From the NCBI RefSeq assembly GCF_004016515.1, contig NZ_SACT01000004.1:1-64000 (forward strand): DNA of 64,000 nt, read 5' to 3'. Positions 25,645-34,182 of the stretch are shown here, piece after piece. Positions within the stretch are counted from its first letter, which is position 1, and each line of letters starts with the position of its first letter. The position numbers and the translations under genes are program-made. Below the pieces are notes generated by a model, which worked only from the letters and a program-made list of their open reading frames with translations, was not told the DNA's origin and made no database searches. Source of the stretch: Rubrivivax albus (GTDB lineage Bacteria; Pseudomonadota; Gammaproteobacteria; Burkholderiales; Burkholderiaceae_C).

Positions 25645-27443
25645 ATCCTGAGCAGGCCGCGCTGCTGCTGGCGGTGGACCCGCTGGGGCTGGGTGGCGCC
25701 CGTCTGCGCGGGGCGCCCGGGCCGGCACGCGAGGCCTGGCTCTCCACCCTGCGCGCCCTGTTGCCCGATCACGCCCCCTGGCGGCGGCTGCCGCTGCATG
25801 CCGACGATCACCGCCTCTACGGCGGCCTGGACCTTGCCGCCACGCTGCAGCACGGGCGGCCCGTGCTGCAGCCCGGCCTGCTGGCACAGGCCGATGGCGG
25901 CTGTCTGCTGGTGCCCTCGGCCGAACGGCTGGCGCCGGGTCGCGTGGCCGCGCTGGCCTCGGTGCTGGACCGCCACATCGTGCCGCTGGCGCGCGATGGC
26001 CTGGTGGCGGACCTGCCGGCGCGGCTGGCCCTGATCGCCTTCGACGAGGCGGCGGCCGACGACCCGCCGCTGGCCGACGCCCTGGTCGATCGCCTGGCCT
26101 TCAGCCTCACGCTGGACGATGCTGAGCAGGGTGCCGGCGACGACCTGCCCACCCTGGCTGCGAGGGTGGTCGCGGCGCGCCGGCGTCTGCCGGCCGTGGG
26201 GCACGACGAGGCCCTGCCCGAAGCGCTGGTGGCGGCCGCCGACGCCCTGGGCATCGTGTCGCTGCGGGCCGCCAGCCTGGCCCTGCGCGCCGCGCGGGCG
26301 CTGGCCGCCCTGGCCGGGCGCGACCGTGTGACGGCCGACGATGCGGCGGCCGCGGCGGCGCTGGTGCTGGCGCCACGCGCGACGCGGCTGCCGGCTGCCG
26401 CCGATGAGGACGGTGTGGTGGACGACGCCGGTGACGACGTCGATCAGACGCCGCCACCGGCGGTGTCGCCGCCCGCCGAAGCCGAGGTCGCATCGGACCC
26501 GAGCCCGGCGCCGCCCCTGGACGACGGCAGCCCGCCGGTCGAGCGCCTGCTCGAAGCGGCCCTGGCCGCGCTGCCGCCGGGCCTGCTGGCGCTGCTGGCG
26601 GCCGGCGACACCACGCGCCGGGCTGGTGGTGCCGGCCGCGCCGGTGCGCAGCACGACGGCGCCGGCCGTGGCCGGCCCTGCGGCGCCCGCCGCGGCGACC
26701 CGCGCGGCGGCGCCCGCCTGCACCTGGTGGCCACGCTGCGGGCCGCGGCGCCGTGGCAGCCGCTGCGCCGGCGCGAGGCCGAGGCCCGCAGCGTACCGGC
26801 TGGGTCGGCGGCCTTGCCGCGCGTGCACATCCGCCGCGACGACTTCCACACCGTGCGCCGCCGCCCGCGCCGGCAGACGACCACGGTCTTCGTCGTCGAC
26901 GCCTCGGGCTCGGCGGCGCTGCACCGGCTGGCCGAGGCCAAGGGTGCGGTGGAACTGCTGCTGGCCGAGTGCTACGTGCGCCGCGACCGCGTGGCCCTGG
27001 TCAGCTTCCGCGGCCGACCCGAAGGCCCGGGTGCGGAGGTGCTGCTGCCACCCACCCGATCGCTCGCGCGGGCGCGCCGCTGCCTGGCCGGGCTGGCTGG
27101 CGGGGGCGGCACGCCGCTGGCCGCGGGGCTGGACCTGGCGCGCCAGGTGGTGGACGAGGAGATGCGCCGCGGCGCCACGCCGGTGGTCGTGGTGCTGTCC
27201 GACGGCCGCGCCAACCTGTCGCGCGACGGCTCACCGGGCCGCGAGGCCGCGGGCGCCGACGCGCTGGCCGCAGCCCGCCCCTGGCGCGAGGCCGGTGCCG
27301 GCGTGCTGTGGCTGGACACCGCACCGCAGCCGCAGCCGGCGGCCCAGCGCGTGGCCCAGGCCATGGGGGCGCGCTACCTGCCGCTGCCGCACGCGGATGC
27401 GCGGCAGGTGTCCCAGGTGGTGCAGGCCACGGCAGCGCGATGA
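25641..27443 (+). CDS. bchD: Magnesium chelatase subunit BchD
   Basis: Protein of 600 residues. The N-terminal third is a degenerate AAA+ module lacking a normal Walker A. An acidic, proline-rich linker (about residues 255-300, with DDAGDDVDQTPPP) leads to a C-terminal integrin I (von Willebrand A) domain with the metal-binding DASGS motif near residue 420 and VVVLSDGRANLS near 515. BchD forms a double ring with BchI and contacts BchH. The start overlaps the bchI stop (ATGA). Confidence 0.94.
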   Translation: MNPEQAALLLAVDPLGLGGARLRGAPGPAREAWLSTLRALLPDHAPWRRLPLHADDHRLYGGLDLAATLQHGRPVLQPGLLAQADGGCLLVPSAERLAPGRVAALASVLDRHIVPLARDGLVADLPARLALIAFDEAAADDPPLADALVDRLAFSLTLDDAEQGAGDDLPTLAARVVAARRRLPAVGHDEALPEALVAAADALGIVSLRAASLALRAARALAALAGRDRVTADDAAAAAALVLAPRATRLPAAADEDGVVDDAGDDVDQTPPPAVSPPAEAEVASDPSPAPPLDDGSPPVERLLEAALAALPPGLLALLAAGDTTRRAGGAGRAGAQHDGAGRGRPCGARRGDPRGGARLHLVATLRAAAPWQPLRRREAEARSVPAGSAALPRVHIRRDDFHTVRRRPRRQTTTVFVVDASGSAALHRLAEAKGAVELLLAECYVRRDRVALVSFRGRPEGPGAEVLLPPTRSLARARRCLAGLAGGGGTPLAAGLDLARQVVDEEMRRGATPVVVVLSDGRANLSRDGSPGREAAGADALAAARPWREAGAGVLWLDTAPQPQPAAQRVAQAMGARYLPLPHADARQVSQVVQATAAR

Positions 27444-27456
27444 GGGCGCGGCGCCT

Positions 27457-28347
27457 TCAACCGTCGCCGGCGAGCAGGGGCCCTGCGATGGCCAGCACCC
27501 GGTCGGGGTCCTCCTCGTGGGCCAGGTGGCCGAGGTCGCCGACTTCGTGCAGGTGCACGTGGGCGTGGCGGCGGGCCAGGCGCTGGGCCTGGGTCGGCGG
27601 CACGGCCGCGTCACGCTGGCCCACCAGCAGGTGCAGCGGCCGGTCCAGTCCCGCCAGGTCCCGCGCCAGGCCGGCCAGGTCCCAGTCGGCCATCATCGCC
27701 AGCACGCCGGCCATGTGGGTCGGGCGGCGTAGCAGTTGCGCATACAGCGCGATGCCGTCGTCGTCGAGCACCGAACCGCACGAGGCCACCAGCCGGCGCA
27801 CGCCCTCGATGTCGCGCGCGCGCCAGGCACCAAGCTGCGCGATGCCCGGGCTGGCGGCCAGCAGCCGTGCCGCGGCGGGGTACACGCGGCCGGCCAGCCC
27901 GTCGAAGGGCAGCAGGGCGGCATTCAGCCCCACCAGGCGCGCACGCGGCAGGCTGCCGTCCAGCGCCATGCGCAGCATCAGCGCCGCGCCGGCGGAGTGG
28001 CCGAGCACGGCGTCGGGCTGCAGCGCCAGCGCATTCAGCCACGCGGCGGTGGCGGCCGCCATGCCGGGCAGCGTGCGCTGCCTGCGCGGCAGCATGCCGC
28101 TGAAGGCGTGGCCGGGCAGGTCGGGCGCCACCACCTGCCAGCCGAGGGCAGCGAGCATCGGCGCCAGGGCGCGCCAGCTGTGCGTGCTGGCGGCCGTGCC
28201 GTGCAGCAGCAACAGCGTGCGCCGCGCGCCGGGGCCGGCGTTGTCGTCACCCCAGGCCTGCCAGTGCCAGCGCAGGCCACCGGCGTCGGTGGCTCGGCTG
28301 TGCTCGGCATGGGGCCAGTCGGGCGCGGGCAGGGCCGGCAGGGTCAT
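27457..28347 (-). CDS. bchO: BchO, alpha/beta hydrolase linked to Mg chelation
   Basis: Protein of 296 residues with an alpha/beta-hydrolase fold: LLLLHGTAAS (oxyanion region), nucleophile elbow GHSAGAAL, an acidic residue in LLVGQRD, and a histidine in DLGHLAHEE. BchO is conserved in photosynthesis clusters next to bchID and is assigned an accessory role in the magnesium chelatase step; its substrate is not known. It converges with bchD, 13 bases away. A much longer open frame continues upstream, but MTLPALPAPDW is the family-like start. Confidence 0.9.
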   Translation of the reverse strand: MTLPALPAPDWPHAEHSRATDAGGLRWHWQAWGDDNAGPGARRTLLLLHGTAASTHSWRALAPMLAALGWQVVAPDLPGHAFSGMLPRRQRTLPGMAAATAAWLNALALQPDAVLGHSAGAALMLRMALDGSLPRARLVGLNAALLPFDGLAGRVYPAAARLLAASPGIAQLGAWRARDIEGVRRLVASCGSVLDDDGIALYAQLLRRPTHMAGVLAMMADWDLAGLARDLAGLDRPLHLLVGQRDAAVPPTQAQRLARRHAHVHLHEVGDLGHLAHEEDPDRVLAIAGPLLAGDG

Positions 28348-28406
28348 GGGGCATTGTCGTGCAGCGGTCCGGGGCCGGCTGTGCGACCCGTGAGGGCGTG
28401 ACCACG

Positions 28407-29057
28407 ATGGGTTCGGAACGTGCCCCCAGCCTGTCGCTGCGCCTGCGCGAGGCCACGCGCCAACTGCATGGCGAGGTCGAGCGCAGTGCACTGATGCAGC
28501 AGTTGCTGCGTGGTCGACTGGCGCGCGCGGACTACTGCCGCCTGTTGAGCAGCCTGCACACGATCTATGCGGCGCTGGAATCCGGGTTGGCCGAACGTGC
28601 CCTGCACCCGGGCCTGGCTGACCTGCCGCTGGCTGGCCTGGCGCGCTGCGCGGCCCTGTCGATCGACCTCGAGCATCTGCATGGCGGCCGTTGGGCGCAG
28701 GACCTGCCGGCGGCACCGGCGGCGCGTGCCTATGCCCTGCGGCTGCAGACGCTGGCCGCGACCGACCCCAGCCTGCTGGCGGCACACGCCTATGTGCGCT
28801 ACCTGGGCGATCTCAATGGCGGCCAGGCGCTGGCGCGCATCGTGGCGCGGGCCTACCAGCTCGCCCCGGGCCAGGCCGTGGCCTTCTACGACTTTGGCCC
28901 GCCCGCCACGGTGGCCAGCGCCATCACGGGCTTGCGCGCCGGGCTCGACCGCTGCGCGCCCGACGAGGCTGCCGCGCAGTCACTGGTGGCCGAGGCCGTG
29001 AGCGGCTTCGAGCGCCACGGCCAGCTGTTTGCGGAGCTGCTGCAGGCGCCGGCATGA
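28407..29057 (+). CDS. bphO: Biliverdin-producing heme oxygenase
   Basis: Protein of 216 residues in the bacterial heme oxygenase family. The proximal histidine is in REATRQLHGEVE (about residue 20) and the distal-helix signature is YLGDLNGGQAL (about residue 135). It cleaves heme to biliverdin, the chromophore of the bacteriophytochrome encoded convergently 28 bases away. The start is 59 bases from the divergent bchO start. The symbol bphO follows from context; hmuO or hemO would be equally valid names for the family. Confidence 0.9.
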   Translation: MGSERAPSLSLRLREATRQLHGEVERSALMQQLLRGRLARADYCRLLSSLHTIYAALESGLAERALHPGLADLPLAGLARCAALSIDLEHLHGGRWAQDLPAAPAARAYALRLQTLAATDPSLLAAHAYVRYLGDLNGGQALARIVARAYQLAPGQAVAFYDFGPPATVASAITGLRAGLDRCAPDEAAAQSLVAEAVSGFERHGQLFAELLQAPA

Positions 29058-29084
29058 GGCCTGCATCCGGCGGCGCAGCGACGT

Positions 29085-31301
29085 TCAGACGTCGTCGTCG
29101 TCGCGCGGTGTCGTGAAGCCGCGGATGCGGCCGTAGAGCAGCGTGGCCCGCTGCGTGGAGCGTTCCAGCTGCTCCAGCATCGGGGCCACGGGCCCGGCGG
29201 TGCTGTGGTCGGCGAAGTCCATCGCCGCCAGGCTGGCGTGGGTGAGGATGGAGGTCAGCAGCGGATCGGTGCTGCGTGCCATGCCGGCCAGGCCGGTGGC
29301 AGGATCCGCCTGCATGGCATGCAGGTTGGCTGCCGCGCTCATCGCGTTCTGCAGCGACGCCTCCAGGTGCCGGCGGGCCTCCGCCGCGCGCTTGGTGTCG
29401 CGCAGGTCGACGAGCGTGAACACCAGGCCCAGCGGCTGGCCATGTCGACCCGGCACGCCTTCGGCCCGCACCGCCACCGGCAGCGCGCCGCCGTCCGATC
29501 GTGCCAGGGCCAGTTCGCCGCGCCAATGCGGCTGGCCGCGGCCCAGCAGGGCGAGCACCTCGCGCATCGGGGCCGGCGGGTCGAACAGGCTGTCGACACC
29601 ACCGCCTGGCGGCAACTCGGTCTCCGCGCGGCCGACCAGGGCCAGCAGCGCTGCGTTGGCGAAGATCAGGCCGCCGTCGGCACGGGTGATCAGCACCGGC
29701 TCGCCGGCGTTGCGCACCGCGTTGCGGATGCCCGCGAGCTGGTGCTCGGCCACCAGCAGGCGCACCGCGTGCACCTGCACGATGATGTCCACCAGCGCCT
29801 GGCCGAAGGCGCGGCCGAGCGCGAGATCGGCCGGCGTCCAGGGTACCGCGGTGCCGCGCACGAGTTCCGACCAGGCGGCGAACGAGCGCCGCGGCGACAG
29901 GTGCATCGGGTCGTCGCCGACCATGGGCTTGTTCGGGTCGCCAGCCCAGGTGACGGTGTGCAGCTGTTCCTTGCGGAACCACATCAGCCACTCCGACGCC
30001 GTGGCCGACAGGCGCACCGCGAGCACGCCGCTGGCCATGGGCGTCAGGCTGGCCAGCGCCGGGTTGGCCTTGCCGACGGCGGCATGGGCGAACACGCGGT
30101 CCTGCGCCTGCGTGTCCACCCAGGCCTGCAGCGCGCGCAACTCCGGCGTGGACGGCACCTCGCCGGCCGTCAGCACCTCGCCTTCGGCGAACAGCGCGCC
30201 ACCGGTGGCCTCCAGCGGCTGCAGCAGGTGACGGGGGTGGCGGAACAGCGCGAGCCGCCAGTCGCCTTCGGTGGACGTGGCTTCCACGAGACGCTGTTCG
30301 AGCCGGCGCACGAGCACGGCCACCTGGGCGTGCGCGTAGTTCTCGATGGCGGCGATGCGCGTGGACACGACCTCGCCGATGAGGTCGCAGGCCGCACGCA
30401 GTGCGTGGCGCACGTTGCGCGGCGCGTAGTGGTGGGCGGCGATCAGACCCCAGAGCTGGCCGTCGCGCACCAGCGAGACCACCAGCGTGGCGGTGACGCC
30501 CATGTTCTGCAGGTACTGCAGGTGCAGCGGCGACATGCTGCGCAGGTAGCTCATCGACAGGTCCAGCGCGTCGCCCACGAGCCGGCCGGCGGCATCGCGC
30601 AGCAGCGACGGCGTGTAGTGCACGTCCACCAGCACGCGCACGCGGTTGCGCATGTACAGCGCGCGGGCGCGCTGCGGGATGTCGGAGGCCGGGTAGTGGT
30701 GCCCGAGCAGAGACTCCAGCCGCGGGTCGCGCGCCTCGGCGATGATCTCGCCGTGCCCGTCGGCGTCGAACTTGTAGACCATCACGCGGTCGTGGCCAAT
30801 GAGGTCGCGCACCGCCCTCACCGTGGCGTCGGCGAGCACGCCCAGGCTGGCGGCCTGCCCCAGCCGTTCGACGGCGCCGCCGACCATCTGCATCAGGGCG
30901 TCGCGGTCATGCTCGACCGTCAACGCGCCGCGCGCCGGCACCGGCTCGAGTTCGAGCACCAGCCGCCCATCGTCCACCGCATGGAGGGCGCCTTCCCAGT
31001 GCTGCCGCGCGTCGGTGGCGCCCTGCAGCGGGACCGGTTCACCGGCTTCCAGGTCGGCACGTGCCTGCACCACGGCCTCGGCCAGCTGCGGGGCCCACGT
31101 CGGCAGGGCGCGGCCGAACAGGTGCTCCGGGTGCAGGCCCAGCAGCGCAGCGGCGTTGTCGGAGGCCGCGGTGACCCGCAGGTCGTCGGGTGACAGCACC
31201 AGCAGCAGGCCGTGCGGCTGCACCGAGCCCGCCAGATGGATGAGCTCCTGCTCGCAGTTGGTCAGGTCTGCCTGACCGAAGGCGGGGCTGTCGGGCGTCA
31301 C
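29085..31301 (-). CDS. bphP: Bacteriophytochrome with PAS output and no kinase domain
   Basis: Protein of 738 residues. Order: PAS (1-120) with the biliverdin-attaching Cys16 in DLTNCEQ, GAF (about 130-320) with PASDIP at 204-209 and the conserved His in SPLHLQYL at 260 and HH at 290-291, PHY (about 330-515) with the tongue motif PRRSF at 470-474, a second PAS (about 530-650) and a helical C-terminus. No histidine-kinase phosphorylation or ATP-binding motifs are present. Length and layout match BphP1 of Rhodopseudomonas/Bradyrhizobium, which relieves repression by binding PpsR. It starts with GTG and lies 58 bases downstream of ppsR on the same strand. Confidence 0.92.
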   Translation of the reverse strand: MTPDSPAFGQADLTNCEQELIHLAGSVQPHGLLLVLSPDDLRVTAASDNAAALLGLHPEHLFGRALPTWAPQLAEAVVQARADLEAGEPVPLQGATDARQHWEGALHAVDDGRLVLELEPVPARGALTVEHDRDALMQMVGGAVERLGQAASLGVLADATVRAVRDLIGHDRVMVYKFDADGHGEIIAEARDPRLESLLGHHYPASDIPQRARALYMRNRVRVLVDVHYTPSLLRDAAGRLVGDALDLSMSYLRSMSPLHLQYLQNMGVTATLVVSLVRDGQLWGLIAAHHYAPRNVRHALRAACDLIGEVVSTRIAAIENYAHAQVAVLVRRLEQRLVEATSTEGDWRLALFRHPRHLLQPLEATGGALFAEGEVLTAGEVPSTPELRALQAWVDTQAQDRVFAHAAVGKANPALASLTPMASGVLAVRLSATASEWLMWFRKEQLHTVTWAGDPNKPMVGDDPMHLSPRRSFAAWSELVRGTAVPWTPADLALGRAFGQALVDIIVQVHAVRLLVAEHQLAGIRNAVRNAGEPVLITRADGGLIFANAALLALVGRAETELPPGGGVDSLFDPPAPMREVLALLGRGQPHWRGELALARSDGGALPVAVRAEGVPGRHGQPLGLVFTLVDLRDTKRAAEARRHLEASLQNAMSAAANLHAMQADPATGLAGMARSTDPLLTSILTHASLAAMDFADHSTAGPVAPMLEQLERSTQRATLLYGRIRGFTTPRDDDDV

Positions 31302-31359
31302 GGCCGGTCGTGGCTGGGCATGGTGCGGGCGTGCGGCAGTTCGCGCGCGACGCGCCGCT

Positions 31360-32826
31360 TCAGTTCAATGCACCCGGCGGCAAACTGCCGCCATGGCCGG
31401 CGATCGACAGGCGGTGGTGGCGCATGCGCAGCCACAGGCTCTCGGCGCTGATGCCCAGCAGCTGTGCCGCCTGCATCGCGTTGCCCTGGGCACGGTTCAT
31501 GGCCGCTTCCAGCAGGTGGCGCTCGGCCAGGTCGGTAGCTTCCTGCAGCAGTTCCGGCAGCGGCACGATGCCCACCTGCACCGCGAGCCGGTCCAGCGCG
31601 CCGGCGAGTTCGCCGATCTGCGGCGGCAGCGCGGCCAGCCGGCCGTCGATGCGGCGCAGGGTCAGCCCGATGCACTCCTGATCGCCCTCGGCCAGCAGGG
31701 CCGCCGACAGTTCCACATCCAGTTGGCGTCCGACGTGCACGCCGGCCACGGCCGGGCGCAGTTCGGCGATGCCACGGCTGCGCGCCTCGGCCAGCGCCGC
31801 CGCCACGCGGCCATCGGTGTCGCCCAGCAACGTCACCAGCGTCTGACCGACCGGGGTGGCGATGTCCGACGGCAGGCCGCCACTGTCGCGGCACAGCTGG
31901 GCGAACGCCGGGTTGTTCATCAGTACGCGGCCGGCCGAATCGGCGATGACGATGGCGTCGGGCGAACGCTCGACGAACTCGGTGAGCCGGTGGTCGGCCC
32001 CGCCGTCACCGAACGGGGACTCGGCGCTGCGCAGGCGCACCAGCAGCAGCATGGCGTCGTCGGCCCGGAACGGCGTGGCCGAGAGGTCGATCGCCACCGG
32101 TGCCGAGGCCGCGCCTCCGGTCGGTGAGACGAGGGCGCGAAGTTCGCCGGGCCGGCCGGTGGTGCGCGCGGCCACCAGGAGTTCGTCCACCGTCGCGCGC
32201 AGCGGCGCGGCGATGCCGTCGCTCACCAGGCGGCCGGTCATGTCGGCCGGCTGCGCGTCGAAGAGGGCGGCGGCGGCTCGGTTGGCCTCGACAATGCGCA
32301 GGTTGGCGGCATCCACCACCATCACGCCGTCGTGCGCCACCTGGAACAGCATGCGGTAGCGGCTCTCGGCCTGGCGCTGGCGCCAGTAATCCCGCTCCAT
32401 CGACTGCTGGGCGTCGATGAACTGCTGCTGGATGGCCGACACCGCGCGCAGGTCGCGGCCGACGGCCAGCACCGGGCCGTTGCGCCCCAATCGCACGGCG
32501 GCGTAGGCCACCGGCACGTCCGCACCCCCGGACACGGGGTGGTTGACCTCGCGCCGTCGGCTGACACCGGCGGCCTGCACTTCCTGCAGCAGGGCCTCGA
32601 TCTTCTGGCGCGTCTCGCCGGTGACGGTGTCGACCCAGGGCCGGCCCACCCAGTCTCCGGGCTGCGAGGTGATGGGCTCGGCGCCCAGGGCCACGTTGGT
32701 GATCACGCCGCCCGGGTCGATGACCAGGGCCACGTCGCTGGCCACCGAGACGAAGGTGGCCGCCAGTTGGGGCGCCAGCGCCGACAGGGCGCCGAGATCC
32801 ACTGGATCCGGGGCCTGTTCAGTCAT
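31360..32826 (-). CDS. ppsR: Photosynthesis gene regulator PpsR/CrtJ
   Basis: Protein of 488 residues. An N-terminal PAS-like region (about 20-130), a glutamine-rich linker helix (about 130-158), PAS1 (about 160-265), PAS2 (about 280-395) and a C-terminal Fis-type helix-turn-helix (about 440-472, AAQLLGISAESLWLRMRHHRL). PpsR binds TGT-N12-ACA and controls bch, crt, puf and puc genes according to oxygen and light. The only cysteines are Cys312 and Cys385; the helix-turn-helix cysteine used by Rhodobacter PpsR in its redox switch is absent. A PpsR box lies 73 bases upstream of its start. Confidence 0.93.
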   Translation of the reverse strand: MTEQAPDPVDLGALSALAPQLAATFVSVASDVALVIDPGGVITNVALGAEPITSQPGDWVGRPWVDTVTGETRQKIEALLQEVQAAGVSRRREVNHPVSGGADVPVAYAAVRLGRNGPVLAVGRDLRAVSAIQQQFIDAQQSMERDYWRQRQAESRYRMLFQVAHDGVMVVDAANLRIVEANRAAAALFDAQPADMTGRLVSDGIAAPLRATVDELLVAARTTGRPGELRALVSPTGGAASAPVAIDLSATPFRADDAMLLLVRLRSAESPFGDGGADHRLTEFVERSPDAIVIADSAGRVLMNNPAFAQLCRDSGGLPSDIATPVGQTLVTLLGDTDGRVAAALAEARSRGIAELRPAVAGVHVGRQLDVELSAALLAEGDQECIGLTLRRIDGRLAALPPQIGELAGALDRLAVQVGIVPLPELLQEATDLAERHLLEAAMNRAQGNAMQAAQLLGISAESLWLRMRHHRLSIAGHGGSLPPGALN

Positions 32827-32898
32827 GGGGTGCACTCCACCCGCGCGCCAGGAACACGTCGTCACTCCGTCGGGTCGAGTCGGCGACCCTGGGCCGAG

Positions 32899-32918
32899 GT
32901 GTCGCGGCGTGTCGACAC
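32899..32918. promoter_or_regulatory. PpsR box upstream of ppsR
   Basis: GTGTC-N10-GACAC (inner TGT-N12-ACA at 32900-32917) is a perfect PpsR/CrtJ motif 73 bases before the ppsR start. It contains a second nested palindrome, GTGTCGACAC, at 32909-32918. It suggests autoregulation of ppsR-bphP. The 370-base gap 32827-33196 holds this site and the crtE promoter and no gene that I can support. Confidence 0.6.
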
Positions 32919-33079
32919 CTACCGGTGACGGTACCACGGAACCCAGAGGGTCCCGGGTGCGGCTGCCGCAGCCGCGGGTTCATTCTGCGCCCGTTCGCCG
33001 CGTGTCAACAAGACTTTCTTCGAGCGGTGTCAATCCGGACGAGCAGGTCGTCCGATCAACGCGCTGGTGCACATGTCAA

Positions 33080-33117
33080 TTGACGATGTCGATGACAGTG
33101 TCTATTCTGCCTGACAC
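33080..33117 (+). promoter_or_regulatory. crtE promoter with overlapping PpsR box
   Basis: TTGACG at 33080-33085 and TATTCT at 33103-33108 are 17 bases apart, a good sigma-70 promoter reading towards crtE. The -10 element is inside a perfect PpsR box, GTGTC-N10-GACAC at 33098-33117 (inner TGT-N12-ACA at 33099-33116), so PpsR binding should block polymerase. A 10-bp palindrome, GTCAATTGAC, at 33075-33084 covers the -35 element. Confidence 0.7.
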
Positions 33118-33196
33118 AACGACCGTACAAGACGTCTGACAACCGTGCCCGCGAACCGGCCCCGACCGTCGAGCGCCGCGGCAACCGAGGAATTGC

Positions 33197-34096
33197 ATGG
33201 ACCCGACGGACCCGATCGAACGCATCCACGCAGCGCTGGAGGCCGCCGTGGCCGGGGTGGAGGGGGGCGGGTGCCCACCGCGCCTGGTCGCGGCCGTGCG
33301 CCACGCGGTGTTTCCCGGCGGCGCCCGGATCCGGCCCCAGTTGTGCCTGGCGGTGGCCGCCGCCCATGGTGACGACGACCCGGCCCTGACCGACGCGGCG
33401 GCGGTGGCGCTCGAGCTGCTGCACTGCGCGTCCCTGGTGCACGACGATCTGCCGTGTTTCGACGCGGCGGCCACGCGGCGCGGTCGGCCGTCGGTCCACC
33501 GCGCGCACGGCGAACGGCTGGCCGTGCTGGCCGGGGATGCGCTGATCGTGCTGGCCTTCCAGGCCCTGGCGCAGGCCCCTGCGCGCCATCCGGCGAGGCT
33601 GGCGCCGTTGCTGAGCACGATCGCCGGCGGCGTGGGCATGCCGCGCGGCATCGCCGCCGGCCAGGCCTGGGAGTGCGAGAGCCAGGTGCCGCTGCGCGAG
33701 TACCAGGCGGCCAAGACCGGCTCGCTGTTTGCTGCCGCCACGATGGCCGGCGCGATGGCCGCCGGCGGTGACGCCGGCGCCTGGCGTGAGCTCGGCGAGC
33801 GTCTGGGCGAGGCCTACCAGGTGGCCGACGACATCCGCGACGTGGCCGCCGACCCGGAGTGGCTGGGCAAGCCCATCGGGCGCGACCTGGCGCTGGGCCG
33901 CCCGAGCGTGGCGCGCGAGCGCGGGTTGGTGGGCGCATTGGGGCACTTCCAGCAGCTCGTCGAAACGGCCGCGGACGCCGTGCCGCCCTGCCGCGGTGCC
34001 TCGCGCCTGCGCGCGCTGGTGCACAGCGAAGCGGCCCGGCTGGTGCCGCCGGCGTGGAGCGCACGCGTGTGCCAGGGCCTGCCGGCGGCGGCATGA
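33197..34096 (+). CDS. crtE: Geranylgeranyl diphosphate synthase CrtE
   Basis: Protein of 299 residues of the polyprenyl synthetase family. The first aspartate-rich region is LVHDDLPCFD (about residue 80), slightly unusual in ending FDAAATRRGRP instead of MDDADLRRG, and the second is DDIRD (about 215). GGARIRPQL near residue 40 binds diphosphate. It supplies geranylgeranyl diphosphate for carotenoids and for the bacteriochlorophyll tail. GAGGAA precedes the ATG. It probably heads the crtE-crtF-bchCXYZ-puf superoperon. Confidence 0.9.
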   Translation: MDPTDPIERIHAALEAAVAGVEGGGCPPRLVAAVRHAVFPGGARIRPQLCLAVAAAHGDDDPALTDAAAVALELLHCASLVHDDLPCFDAAATRRGRPSVHRAHGERLAVLAGDALIVLAFQALAQAPARHPARLAPLLSTIAGGVGMPRGIAAGQAWECESQVPLREYQAAKTGSLFAAATMAGAMAAGGDAGAWRELGERLGEAYQVADDIRDVAADPEWLGKPIGRDLALGRPSVARERGLVGALGHFQQLVETAADAVPPCRGASRLRALVHSEAARLVPPAWSARVCQGLPAAA

Positions 34097-34182
34097 GCTT
34101 GAAGACGCCGCCGTGATGGCCAGCCCCCGAGCCAGGTTCGATCGTCGGGTGATGTCGCGCGCTGTGGGCATCGGGACTCCCC

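Noticed and set aside
27457-28785. A 442-codon version of BchO
   Set aside because: The extra 146 N-terminal codons overlap the divergent heme oxygenase gene and have no hydrolase similarity.
29079-29094. A bidirectional terminator between the heme oxygenase and bphP (6-bp stem with TCAG loop)
   Set aside because: The stem is short, overlaps the bphP stop region and has no T-run on either strand; too weak to annotate.
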